From contig JAZKBN010000025.1 of assembly GCA_040388605.1 (NCBI GenBank), positions 1 to 63,824 on the forward strand: 63,824 nucleotides of DNA, given 5' to 3'. Origin of the DNA: JAZKBN01 sp040388605. Lineage in GTDB: Bacteria; Bacteroidota; Bacteroidia; Cytophagales; Flexibacteraceae. This document shows, one piece after another, positions 1 through 9,900 of this stretch. The translations under genes and the position numbers were made by a program. How positions within the stretch are numbered: the first letter of the stretch is position 1; each line of letters begins with the position of its first letter. The notes under the pieces are model-generated. The model did not search any database. It saw nothing but the letters and a program-made list of their open reading frames with translations, and was not told the DNA's origin.

Positions 1-115
1 TCTGGCAGGTTGCCCTCCGGCAGAGCCCGATTCCTCTTCAGTTAAGGGCCGTAACATAATGAACTTCTCGGCTAAAAACACCAACTACTTTTGACCACAT
101 TACCGTTTTTGTTTT

Positions 116-541
116 TCACCCGGTAGCCTCAACCCCATATCTGATAGCCGCTCTAAGAATATCAATGTTTATATCTTTTAGTTTTTTGAATTTGATGCAA
201 TACCCGGTTACGCTCGCCTTGCCTATTGCTTCCCCATAAGTTTCAGCTAAGTAAGTCTTATCTTCCAAACCAAGAATATACACAGAGATACCGCTTGTGT
301 TTGCGCTGAGGCCAATCTGGTAAAACTCCCTGCTTGTTCCGTCAGCATATTTTATTGTGTATTGCCCGTACCCAATATTAGGATTGGAAACCACCTTATT
401 TTCGCTGTTTTTACCATCAAGGAACCATAATTTACCGGCAGGTATTACTTCCTGAATAATGCGATGCAGCTCTTGCATATCGATGCGTTTTGGCTCCGGC
501 TGGCTGTTTATATATTCTTCAATTTGTTCAGGTATGTTCAT
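116..541 (-). CDS. DUF1801-family (YdhG-like) small protein
   Basis: About 141 residues. The N-terminal segment (NIPEQIEEYINSQPEPKR, then a helix around MQELHRIIQEV) and the central GYGQYTIKYADG stretch followed by a YILGLE segment match the DUF1801 family, small cytosolic alpha/beta proteins related to iron-chaperone-like YdhG. The biochemical role is not established. An earlier in-frame ATG at 574 exists, but the ATG at 541 fits the family start (MNIPEQ) and lies downstream of a small perfect inverted repeat (560-574). The gene is the first on the minus strand after a tRNA-like element and its terminator. It ends 115 nt from the window edge. The family call is from motif recognition; the function is unknown. 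Confidence 0.75.
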   Translation of the reverse strand: MNIPEQIEEYINSQPEPKRIDMQELHRIIQEVIPAGKLWFLDGKNSENKVVSNPNIGYGQYTIKYADGTSREFYQIGLSANTSGISVYILGLEDKTYLAETYGEAIGKASVTGYCIKFKKLKDINIDILRAAIRYGVEATG

Positions 542-559
542 ATGAGATGTTGGTGATAT

Positions 560-574
560 TTGCCTGACAGGCAA
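560..574. promoter_or_regulatory. 15-bp perfect palindrome, possible operator
   Basis: TTGCCTG-a-CAGGCAA is a 7-bp perfect inverted repeat around one base. It sits 18 nt upstream of the chosen start of the DUF1801 gene, with no T tract on either side. It could be an operator or a short mRNA hairpin near the start. The sequence is seen directly; a regulatory role is inference. Confidence 0.3.
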
Positions 575-595
575 TTAATTGGATTAAAATAAAAA

Positions 596-624
596 GGACA
601 AACGGAAATAAACCGGCTTTGTCC
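596..624 (-). terminator. terminator of the tRNA-like unit
   Basis: On the minus strand GGACAAA pairs with TTTGTCC across a 15-nt loop and is followed by TTTTTATTTT. It starts 7 nt after the 3' end of the tRNA-like element, which suggests that element is or was a separate transcription unit. Confidence 0.55.
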
Positions 625-631
625 TCTGCAG

Positions 632-705
632 TTGAGAGTGCAGGATTCGAACCAGCGAGCTCACTGACCCGAACCGTGCGCGATACCTGGCGTCGCCACA
701 TCCCG
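632..705 (-). pseudogene. degenerate tRNA-Pro(CGG)-like element
   Basis: Read on the minus strand this 74-nt element folds as a tRNA. The D stem GCGA/TCGC is perfect. The anticodon loop TTCGGGT gives anticodon CGG (proline, codon CCG). The T arm GCTGG-TTCGAAT-CCTGC has one mismatch, and the anticodon stem CACGG/CAGTG has one mismatch. The 5' acceptor CGGGATG should pair with CATCCCG, but the 3' side reads ACTCTCA, leaving three mismatches and one wobble. CCA is not encoded. A terminator follows immediately. The damage lies on the 3' acceptor side, as expected for a decayed gene or a 3' half replaced by recombination or integration. A functional but divergent tRNA cannot be excluded. Confidence 0.55.
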
Positions 706-793
706 AGTTATGATTGATTTGCTGCTTTTAAAGCCAATCACATTCGGCAAATCTAAAAAAAATCCGGATTCAGGTAAAGTAAGCGGCCTTTTC

Positions 794-1132
794 TTAATTG
801 TTTTCCGATACAAACTTTAATGCCTTACCGGCCATGCTTTGCCAAAGGGCCTCATTGCCTTCGGGCAGTACAATCCATTCTTTCATGGGCCTGTGCTTGC
901 CGCTGGGGTCCCAGTTCTCTGCGCCGGGAGCGGTAAGGGCTTCATGGCGGTCTTCAGGATTCAGCTTAAATACAAGGCTGCTGCCGAACAGGCATAAAAA
1001 CGCCTTACGTTTTACCATCAGTCCCTTTTTCCCGAACATAGCGCCTTGGGTAACTTCCCTGTCTGCAAGGCCGTCTGCAATACTTTGAAATTCACTTTCT
1101 GCGCTTAGCAATTGGCTGTCGTTTTTTTGCAT
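794..1132 (-). CDS. TfoX/Sxy N-terminal domain protein
   Basis: 112 residues forming a single TfoX N-terminal domain. The MFGKKGLMVKRKAFLCLFG block, the VFKLNPEDR segment and the DPSGKHRPMKEWIVLP block are the diagnostic stretches. In gammaproteobacteria TfoX/Sxy regulates competence, but free-standing N-terminal domains in Bacteroidota have no proven role, and several are annotated simply as TfoX/Sxy family. No TfoX C-terminal domain is present. The gene is single, divergent from the MBL-fold hydrolase 170 nt away, and carries no signal peptide, so it is likely cytosolic. The family call is fairly secure; a link to competence would be speculation. Confidence 0.8.
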   Translation of the reverse strand: MQKNDSQLLSAESEFQSIADGLADREVTQGAMFGKKGLMVKRKAFLCLFGSSLVFKLNPEDRHEALTAPGAENWDPSGKHRPMKEWIVLPEGNEALWQSMAGKALKFVSENN

Positions 1133-1303
1133 TATTTATTCCGGTTATGGTATAAGCATCATTATGCCTGCATAATACCTCGGCAATTGTAAAGCTATTA
1201 ATTTTCCATAAACCGGTTTAAGTTTCCTGCTTCAGGTATAATTATATGGCTGTCTCTAAGCCCCGTCCTTTTTAAACCGCCCCTGTTTTCGTAAATTGCA
1301 GGT

Positions 1304-2176
1304 ATGTCTTTGGCAATAGCATCCTTAAATTCGGGCAGCAACGGAAATTGCTATTACATAGGCAATAATTCCGATGCCATATTGATTGATGCAGGCCTTA
1401 CCTGTCTCGATACCGAAACCCGAATGCGCCGCATCGGCCTGAAAATGGACAAGGTAAAAGCCGTTTTCATCTCGCATGAGCATTCTGATCATATTAAGGG
1501 TATAGAAGTACTGGCCAAAAAATACCAATTGCCTGTTTACATTACCCCTAAAACATATATAAACGGCCGCTTAAATATTGCCGAAAACCTGGTTTATCCC
1601 TTTACTGCTGCCAACCCGGTGCATATTGGCTCTTTGCAGGTTTTACCATTCGGCAAGCACCACGATGCGGCAGATCCGCATAGCTTTGTGGTAAGCGGCA
1701 ACCATATCAACATAGGCGTTTTTACCGATATTGGCCATTGTTGCGATCAGGTAATTCACCACTTTAAGCAGTGCCATGCCATTTTCCTGGAAGCCAATTA
1801 CGACGATGAAATGCTTGAGCGCGGAAGTTACCCGTATCGCCTGAAGCAGCGAATCAGGGGTAATAAAGGCCACTTAAGCAATGCCCAGGCGCTTGAGCTT
1901 TTTAAGCAGAACAGGCCTCGTTTTATGTCGCATGTTTTGCTGAGTCACCTCTCCCGAGATAATAACCACCCGCAGGTGGCGCTTGATATGTTTGAGCCTT
2001 TTGCCTCGGGCCCCACAGGTTCAACCGAAATTTATGTGGCTTCCCGCTACGAGGAAAGCCCTGTAATTATGATAGATGCCGAACAAAGACATAAATTGCA
2101 GCCTTTTACCGCACAGGCCCGGAGGCCGGCCAAAGGCGGCAAGGCGGTTGCGAGTAACCAATTGTCTTTATTTTAA
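1304..2176 (+). CDS. MBL-fold metallo-hydrolase, WalJ/YycJ-like
   Basis: 290 residues. The metal-binding motif HEHSDH is at residues 58-63, preceded by the typical opening LNSGSNGNCYYIG (residues 8-20) and the DAGL loop at 29-32. Later metal or active-site candidates are in DIGHCCD, LEANYD, NKGHLS and LLSHLSRDNN. The order and the SGSNGN opening match the WalJ/YycJ branch of metallo-beta-lactamase fold hydrolases, two-metal enzymes implicated in cell-wall and DNA-repair related phosphoesterase work in Firmicutes. There is no signal peptide, so it is probably cytoplasmic. No WalRK-type partners are nearby. The substrate is unknown. Confidence 0.85.
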   Translation: MSLAIASLNSGSNGNCYYIGNNSDAILIDAGLTCLDTETRMRRIGLKMDKVKAVFISHEHSDHIKGIEVLAKKYQLPVYITPKTYINGRLNIAENLVYPFTAANPVHIGSLQVLPFGKHHDAADPHSFVVSGNHINIGVFTDIGHCCDQVIHHFKQCHAIFLEANYDDEMLERGSYPYRLKQRIRGNKGHLSNAQALELFKQNRPRFMSHVLLSHLSRDNNHPQVALDMFEPFASGPTGSTEIYVASRYEESPVIMIDAEQRHKLQPFTAQARRPAKGGKAVASNQLSLF

Positions 2177-2235
2177 AGGTTTGGCGAACTTCGCCTGAAT
2201 GCTTTTCGGTATTGCCGAAAACTTAAAAATCCCGG

Positions 2236-3030
2236 ATGCACCTGAGCCCTGTTGTTGCCCCTAAATTGCGAACTGTAAACGTAACACGTTACGTTACGCC
2301 CCTGCGCGAAGGCGGCAGTATGCCCGCCATTACCGAGGCCGACGACGGTTTCCTGTATGTTATAAAATTCCGCGGGGCAGGGCAGGGGCCCAATGCCCTT
2401 ATTGCCGAGCTGCTGGGAGGCGAAATAGCGCGAGCCCTTGGTCTGCGCGTGCCGGAACTTGTGTTCGCCATGCTCGACGAAGCTTTCGGCCGCACCGAGC
2501 CCGATGAAGAAATACAGGATTTGCTTAAGGCCAGCGAAGGCCTGAACATAGGCCTGCATTACCTGAGCGGTTCCATTACATTCGACCCTGCGGTAAGCAC
2601 CGTTGAGCCTCTTCTCGCTTCTCAAATTGTTTGGCTTGATTCCTTGCTCACCAATATGGATCGCACCTGCCGCAATACCAATATGCTCATTTGGCATAAA
2701 GAGCTTTGGCTCATAGATCATGGCGCATCTTTGTATTTCCATCACAGTTGGCAGAATTGGGAACAACAGGCCTCACGCCCTTTCGGGCGCGTAAAAGACC
2801 ATGTTTTACTCAAACAGGCTACCATGCTCAAAGAAGTAAATATTGATTTTAAACAGCGCCTAAGCCCGGAAGTAATTAACGCCATAGTTGCCCTCATTCC
2901 CGACGCCCTGCTTACTGCCGATGCAGGCTTTGAAAGCACTGAGGCCCACCGAGCGGCTTATGCCAAATTCTTAAATACACGCATTGCCCATTCAGACATG
3001 TTTATCAGCGAAGCGGAAAATGCAGGATAA
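2236..3030 (+). CDS. HipA-like kinase domain protein
   Basis: 264 residues. The fold resembles the compact HipA-like kinase family usually encoded beside DUF3037. Candidate catalytic features are visible: a glycine-containing strand region near REGGSMP (24-30), a VIK lysine at K44, a catalytic-loop-like D142-R-x-x-x-N147 with another Asn at 149 (NMDRTCRNTN), and a DFG-like metal-binding Asp at 161 (LIDHG). The helix AELLGGEIARALGL (57-70) is typical. HipA itself is a Ser/Thr kinase toxin, but this family lacks the HipA N-terminal subdomain and its target is unknown. The reading frame overlaps the next gene by 11 nt, so the two are almost certainly co-translated. Confidence 0.7.
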   Translation: MHLSPVVAPKLRTVNVTRYVTPLREGGSMPAITEADDGFLYVIKFRGAGQGPNALIAELLGGEIARALGLRVPELVFAMLDEAFGRTEPDEEIQDLLKASEGLNIGLHYLSGSITFDPAVSTVEPLLASQIVWLDSLLTNMDRTCRNTNMLIWHKELWLIDHGASLYFHHSWQNWEQQASRPFGRVKDHVLLKQATMLKEVNIDFKQRLSPEVINAIVALIPDALLTADAGFESTEAHRAAYAKFLNTRIAHSDMFISEAENAG

Positions 3031-3403
3031 GAGCCTTTTTGAATATGCAGTAATCCGGGTTGTGCCCAAGGTAGAGCGCGAAGAGTTCCTGAATGTGGGG
3101 GTTATTTTGTTTTGCCCTTCACAGAAGTTCCTGCAGGCTAAGTTCAGGGTAAACGAGCAACGCCTTTGCTCCTTTGCAGCCGAAATTGATATGACCGAGC
3201 TGCGCAATAACCTGGAAGCATTTGCCCAAATCAGTCTTGGCGTAAACCCGAACAGCCCCATTGCCAAGCTTGATATGGCTTCCCGCTTCAGGTGGCAAAC
3301 GGCAACGCGGAGTACAGTCTTGCAAACTTCTAAAGTGCATCCCGGCTTTTGCAGCAGCCCGGCAGAAACCCTGGAAAAGCTTTTTAAAGAGTTAGTAATT
3401 TAA
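3020..3403 (+). CDS. DUF3037 protein, partner of the HipA-like kinase
   Basis: 127 residues from ATG 3020, chosen over an upstream ATG at 2984 because MQDKSLFEYAVIRVVPKVERE is the conserved DUF3037 opening. Further diagnostic text is EEFLNVGVILFCP and RFRWQTATRS. DUF3037 proteins are small soluble proteins of unknown function that recur next to HipA-like kinases. The 11-nt overlap with the kinase gene suggests a fixed stoichiometry or a complex. A long non-coding stretch follows. Whether the pair acts as a toxin-antitoxin system, a defence module or a housekeeping kinase with its regulator is not known. Confidence 0.8.
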   Translation: MQDKSLFEYAVIRVVPKVEREEFLNVGVILFCPSQKFLQAKFRVNEQRLCSFAAEIDMTELRNNLEAFAQISLGVNPNSPIAKLDMASRFRWQTATRSTVLQTSKVHPGFCSSPAETLEKLFKELVI

Positions 3404-3953
3404 GGAATTGAATCGGGTAGCCGGATTTTTGATGCATTAAAAAATAGGCCTTTTAAATGCATGCTAACCTATTCCGTTTGCGTTGGCATAAGGAACCTGT
3501 GTAAATAGATATTAACATTCGAAGAAAAGGCAGGCCGGTTTAAAGAGGTTAATATTTTAATAATCTGCAAATTACCGGCCATAGAAACATAATACTGTTA
3601 AAACATATACCCTATACCTGAAATAGTCTTATTTTTTATTAATCTGCTTATGTATTGTAAATCCTTGCGGAGTACTATTTTCATTATTTATTGAAAAAAA
3701 CCTTGGGCATTTTTAAAATTGTTTGCTGTAATTTATTAACTTTGCTATGCTAAATACTGTATGCCTCACCCTGCACACGCTAATTAGCCATACGCTATAG
3801 CGATTTCCGCGAAATACACCTGAGAGGAAAACTTTACCTATTACCGGTTATAAATATTAATTCCTGTAAGCTAATGCAATCTTCTTGGGAGGGAGGAGAG
3901 CGAAACAGCAAGCAGAATAACGAACAATTACACTCGTTTCAGCCAAATTGACA
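3404..3953. other. 550-nt gap: promoter and leader of the giant gene
   Basis: No open frame with coding character is seen. The stretch is AT-rich and holds a Bacteroidota -7 box at 3737-3744, which would give a 5' leader of about 200 nt for the giant gene. No clear terminator hairpin follows the DUF3037 gene. Confidence 0.5.
3737..3744 (+). promoter_or_regulatory. -7 box upstream of the giant T9SS gene
   Basis: TAACTTTG matches the Bacteroidota -7 consensus TAnnTTTG. No convincing TTG is seen at the ideal 19-nt distance. Transcription from here would leave a leader of roughly 200 nt before ATG 3954. Confidence 0.45.
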
Positions 3954-6900
3954 ATGAAACCTTTACTGCTATGCAGCAGGGCGCTCCGCGTACTTGCAGC
4001 TTTCGGATTGTGGATTACCTTTATTTCATCTGCCAACGCACAGAACGGCCTTATAGGGGCCGGCTTTTCGAGCGGCTGGAGTAACCCGAGCAATATTGCC
4101 AACTTCAGCGCCGGGGCCGGCTCAAGCCGCATTTATGTGGCTACCCCAAGCGGTACCGGTAACCAGTATTTCCGCATGGTGCGTAACTGGAGTGGTGGCG
4201 GCGCTTACGATTCGCAGTATTCAGAATATGCGCAGGGTGCAGGTTCTGATTATGCCGCAAGTATAGGCGTTGAAACCAACGAAGGCCTGAGCAACAACGG
4301 CTTTGCCTATTATTTCAACGTATCAAGCACTTCCGACAGGTATGTTTTTAAAACCCCTGACGGTCCGCAGGGCCTGAACTTCATTTGCTTTAAAATGACA
4401 GGTGCTTCGCCGAGCACAATCAGCAGCATAAGCCACAGTCCTTCGGGCAGCGCCATATATGCAGGCACGGCTGTAACCGTTACGGCCAACCTGAATACAG
4501 CTTTCCCAGCCGGTCAGGCCGCTTATATTCGCTATACAACCGATGCTTATGCGACTTCGAGTGTGGTAGCTATGTCAGGCAGCGGAACAACCTATACAGG
4601 TGTAATTCCCGGTCAGGCAAACGGCGCAAGCGTAGCTTATTATGTTTTCACCTCCGGCAACGGGCTTACCATTACCGGCGCTAAGGCCGATTGGTATTCA
4701 ATTAACATCAGCAGCGGAGGCTCTTATACTCCTGCCGGCTTTATCAGCAATGCTGCAACAGACTGGAATACAGGCAGCACATGGCTGGGCGGCAATGTGC
4801 CAACTGCCGGAGCCGCTGCAACGCTTGCTCATGCCGTTACGGCCAACTCAACAATTACCAACGCAGTTGCTTCTGTAACCATTAATTCAGGCGCATCTCT
4901 TACCGTAGGAGCGTCAGGTACCGTTAACATTACTTCAGGCGGAACGCTTACCAATAACAGCGCAACCGCTTCAATGGGCAACGCAACCGGAACAATTAAC
5001 TTCCAGGGTGCAGGCACCATTGCCGGTAATGCCACCACTTTCGGCAAGCTTACCCTCGGCGGCTCAAGCGGAACGGTAACACAATCTGTTGCAGCTGTAA
5101 TCTGTACAACCTTTGCCTGTAGCACAAATGTAACTTATAGCCCGGGTGCGAATGCATTGAGTATTGCAGCAGGCGGCACAGGATCGTTTACTAACAACGG
5201 TATTTTTACTGCGGGATCATCTACATTTACAACCTTAGGCGTTGCATCGCTGAACGGAACAAGTGCCACTACCTTCAATATTTTTAATATGGTGGGCAGT
5301 GCTAACGTAACTGATAACATTGCATCCGTTACGGCAGCCACCTGTTCTTTGGCATTTGGAGGCGGACTTATTCTTGGTTCAAACACTTTAAATATTTCGG
5401 CCGGAGGTACATTTACTACGGCTGCGAATAACAGTGCAATAGGTTCTAACGGAACAACCGGAACTATTGTGTTTTTGGGGACAGGTACTTTCGCAGGCAG
5501 TGCAAATTTATTTAATTTAACCCTTAACGGCGCCTTAACCAATTCAGGAACCGTTGGTGTGAACGGAACCCTGCAAATGAACTCAGGTGCGACTTTGACT
5601 ACAGCGCCTGTTTACGGTTCGGCTTCAACACTTTCATATAACGCAACCTTTAATCCGGATGGATTTGAATGGACAGCCACCACAGATGGTGCTGCAGGTA
5701 CAGGAAGGCCTTTTAATGTTAATATTTTAACAGGAACGGTTACGCTTACTGCTGATAGGGCAATGGCAGGTAAGCTTACAATTTCAAGTGGTGCCGGATT
5801 TGTTTTAGGAACCAGTGCAGCCATTAACTTTTACATTCGTGGTGATTGGGAAAATAATGGTACCAACCTGACTTATCACGTTTCAACCCTTATTTATTTC
5901 TCCTCAACTTCAGCTACCCAATCCATTAAAGGGGTGTCTACCGTTGCAGTTCCTTCATCCGTTATTTCGGGTGGTACGAATATAACAGGCGAAAAGCTTC
6001 CTAATTTAATTATCAACGGGAGTCAGAATGTACAGCTTTTAAGTGATGTTTATATGGTAAACACCGGCAATGCCCTGCTGCGATGGGTTGGTAATACGCC
6101 GGGTACTTTAGACTTAAATGCCAAAGACTTGTACTTGAGTTCAGGAAACAGCCTGTTACAGGCAAACGGTACCAATGCTTCAGGTAATATTGGAAATACG
6201 AATAACTCACGCACCTCTCAATTATATATACTGACTACCAATATTGGTATATCAAATAACAACGGTTCAAATAACTATATTGTTATCGGTGCAGGGGTTA
6301 ATATGAATATTGCCCCGAGTTCGAATTTTCTGCTGAATGGTAAGAACTTTACTGTTAATGGCGGCCTGACTATTCCTTCAACATCTGCCATTTCAAAAGC
6401 AAGCTCAACAACAAACGGTTCAATATTAACGATTGGCGGAAGCAGCGCCATAAGTAATCTTAAGTTCCTTAATGATACAATTTCACTGGCTGGTTTGGTT
6501 ATTAACCACACGAACGCAAGTGATGTTACTTTAAGCGCCGGTACCACAATAATACTCAAGGCCATAGCAAGCAATGCTTTAACTATTGGCGGAACCGGGA
6601 ACCTTGCTCTTAACGGGAGTACAATTACTAACCGGGCAACAGGTACTACAAACTGCGCCTTCCTTTCAACCGGCGGTGGAACAATCACAAGTGGCTCAGC
6701 AGCTACAATCAGCCTGATTGGTCTCGCCCCTGCAATCAGTGCATCTTCTACTCAACCGGTTACCCTTGGTGCCAACATAACACTAAGCCTGGCTTCCGCT
6801 AACCCGACCGTATTTGACCTTAATGGAAAATCACTTTCTGTTAATGGCCTGACACTAAACGGGAGTTCATCACTAAAAGGTAGTGCGGCAGCTGTTTTAT

Positions 6901-9900
6901 CACTTCAAGGTAACGGTTCTGTAAGTCCCTTGGTTTTTGCCAACACATTCAGAAACCTTGCAGGCCTAACTGTTAATCGTACTACCTCAACTGCAATATC
7001 TCTCGCTACTGATTTAACCCTGAACAGCACTACTCCTGGTGCCGCCTTATCTTTAACGGGCGCGAACCTTGATATAAACGGCAATATTCTCACACTTGCT
7101 TCCAATGCAAGCATAACCCAGGAAGCAAGCACCACTTCCCGTATAGTAAGTACAGGCAGCGCAGGTACGGTGACGGCTTCTTCAACAAGCGCGCTTTCAG
7201 GCGGGGCAGGCACTTACAATATTGGTAACCTTGGCCTTTCTGTAACTGTTCCGGTAAATACTTCCACCATTACAGTAACACGCAAGTTTACTGCGTTGGC
7301 AACAGGTGCATCATCCATACTCAGGTACTATACCATATATGCATCGGCGGCTATCAGCGCCACCGGGCTCACATTTGCCTACGACCCAAGTTTCACAGAT
7401 CTCGCCGGGGCATCTGAAGGCGCATCAATGGCCTTGTACTCCGGTACTACTACGCTTAACTGCACCACAACTACTGCACAATCGGGCAATAACCTTTCAG
7501 GCTATCCGCATAGTGTAAGCATTGGAGCATTCACCATTCCATTGGTTGCTTCAACGGCATATCTTACCTTGGGCTCAGCTTCATCAAGCTATACAGCAAT
7601 AGCTACAGGCCTTTGGAGCCAGGGTGCCACATGGTCAGGAGGTTCTGCCCCGCCATCGGCTTCTGCTGTTTCGGTTACCATTAACAGCGGCGTTACCGTA
7701 ACACTTGACCAGGATGTAATTCTGAACGGCTTCACCAACACAAGCGGAACACTGGTTACCTCTTACCTTTCAGGGGCTTACAGTGTTACCCTGAATACAG
7801 GTACACCCTTTGCTAACAACGGTACAATTTCAGCAGGCACAGGAACAAACACATTTATACTGAATTCTTCAGGTGTTGTATTCTCGGGTAATGCTTTTAA
7901 CTTCCAAAACCTGACTATAGGGGCTGCGGTAAACCAGAACTTCAATACCACGGTTTCAGGCACATTAAGCCTGAACGCCAGCGGCGCTTTAAGCACTTCA
8001 AACGCCTCAACCCTGACCTTGGGCGCTGCATCAACCCTATTGATGAACGGCGGCACATGCTCGATTGCTCCTGCTTATACTGCGGGCGCAACCTTAACTT
8101 ATAACTCGGGTACCGGCGCACCTGTTACTCCTGGCTCTGAGCTTAGCACCACGGCCACAACCACCAATATCAGCATTCTGAACAACAACACTACCGGTGT
8201 TACTTTCAGCGGAGCGGTTAATGGTTTGGTTGCTTTAGGCAGCGGCGGCATACTAACGGTTACAAGCAACTCCGCTATTACCGGTGGTTTTGCGGCTGTT
8301 TCGGGCTCAACGCTTAATGTTGGTGGCAGCTCCAACCTTGGTCTTGATTTTCTTCCCGGCGGTGCAACCATGGCATCAGGCAGCACCATTAACTTTAACA
8401 GGTCGGGTTCTCAGAACTTTGGCTCAACGGCGCGCAGCTTCCCCGGTGTTACCATAAACACCGTGAGCGGAAATTCCCTGAATATCAACAGTTCATCTAC
8501 CGTAGGCAGCGTGAACATTGTTTCAGGCTCTAACTTCTACCTTACCGATAATACGGCCAGAACCCTTACCCTAAGCACCGGCAGTACCTTTGCCAATAAC
8601 GGTACACTTGGTATTGGCTCCGGCGTAAGTACTTTGGTGTTTGCAGGTACAGGCACAATTTCAGGTACTGCCCCTACATTTAACAACCTTACTTTCGGCG
8701 GCGCAACTACGGTAAGTGTTGCCTGTACGGTAACTGCTGCTATGCGCATGAACGCTGGTGCTTCGGCCTCAGGATCTGCAATTGTGTATGGTGCGAGCTC
8801 ATCGCTTGAATATGTAGGCACGAATACCTATGCTACTATGGGTACCGAATGGAGCTCCGGCTCCACAAGCGGTACTCCCGGCGCAGGCTTGCCAAGGGAC
8901 GTTACTGTTGTTTCAGGTACATTAACAATGCCCGCCGGTACACGTTCGCTTACCCGTAACTTCACTATTGCCACAGGCGCAACATTTGCAACCACAGGGG
9001 TATGTAAAATTCAATTGCCCGGTAACTGGAGCAACAGCGGAACATTTACTCCCGGCAGTTCAGTAATTGCTTTCTACGGAACAAGCGGCACGCAAACCAT
9101 TACGAATGCATCAGGTGCGGAAGTAATGAGTAACCTGAATATTGACGGCACAGCCAATGTTCAGCTTGCATCTGATTTAACACTAAACGGTGTTGGCGCA
9201 CAAATTAACCTGGGAATTTCAAGCAGTGGTAACCTTGATTTGTATGGCAAAAATATCACCTTCCTGAGCGGTTCCGACAATACTTTCAAGTTTAACGGCA
9301 CCGGCATAATAGCTAACACCCACCCTTCCAATCCTTCGACAGCATATTGTACTACTGTGGATGCCGATATTTTTGGCGGCTCAGGTCCGGGTACTACCGG
9401 CCCTGTAACATTTGGAACCAACGTAACACTTAATGTTGCAAACGGACGCAGCTTAGTTGTACCCGTAAACACAAATGGGGCAGCATTGGTAATTAATGGC
9501 GGATTAACTCTGAATACATCAGGTAATATTAACGCCACTAAATCTTCTGTAATTACAATTGGCGGGAGCGGAACCATTGACCCCTTAAGATTTGCCACTT
9601 CAGATATGGGTAAGCTTACCCTTTCCCACACCGGTGATGTAAAGCTTGGCTCTAACCTTACCCTCTATACCCGCACCTCCGGCGATGCCCTTGCCCTGAG
9701 CACCTGCAACCTTGATTTGAACGGCTTTGTGCTTACACTCGGCCGCGGCTGCGTGGTTACAACGGAAACAGCAAGCATACGCATTATTAACACCGGCAGC
9801 ACTACCACCGGTTATGTAATGGCTAAATCAGATATGACGGGCTCGGCAGTAAATGCCGGTAACCTCGGACTTACTATCACTGCGCCCGCATCGGTATTGT

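Noticed and set aside
3948..3953. TTG start at 3948 for the giant gene
   Set aside because: ATG at 3954 starts a clean signal peptide, and TTG adds only two residues.
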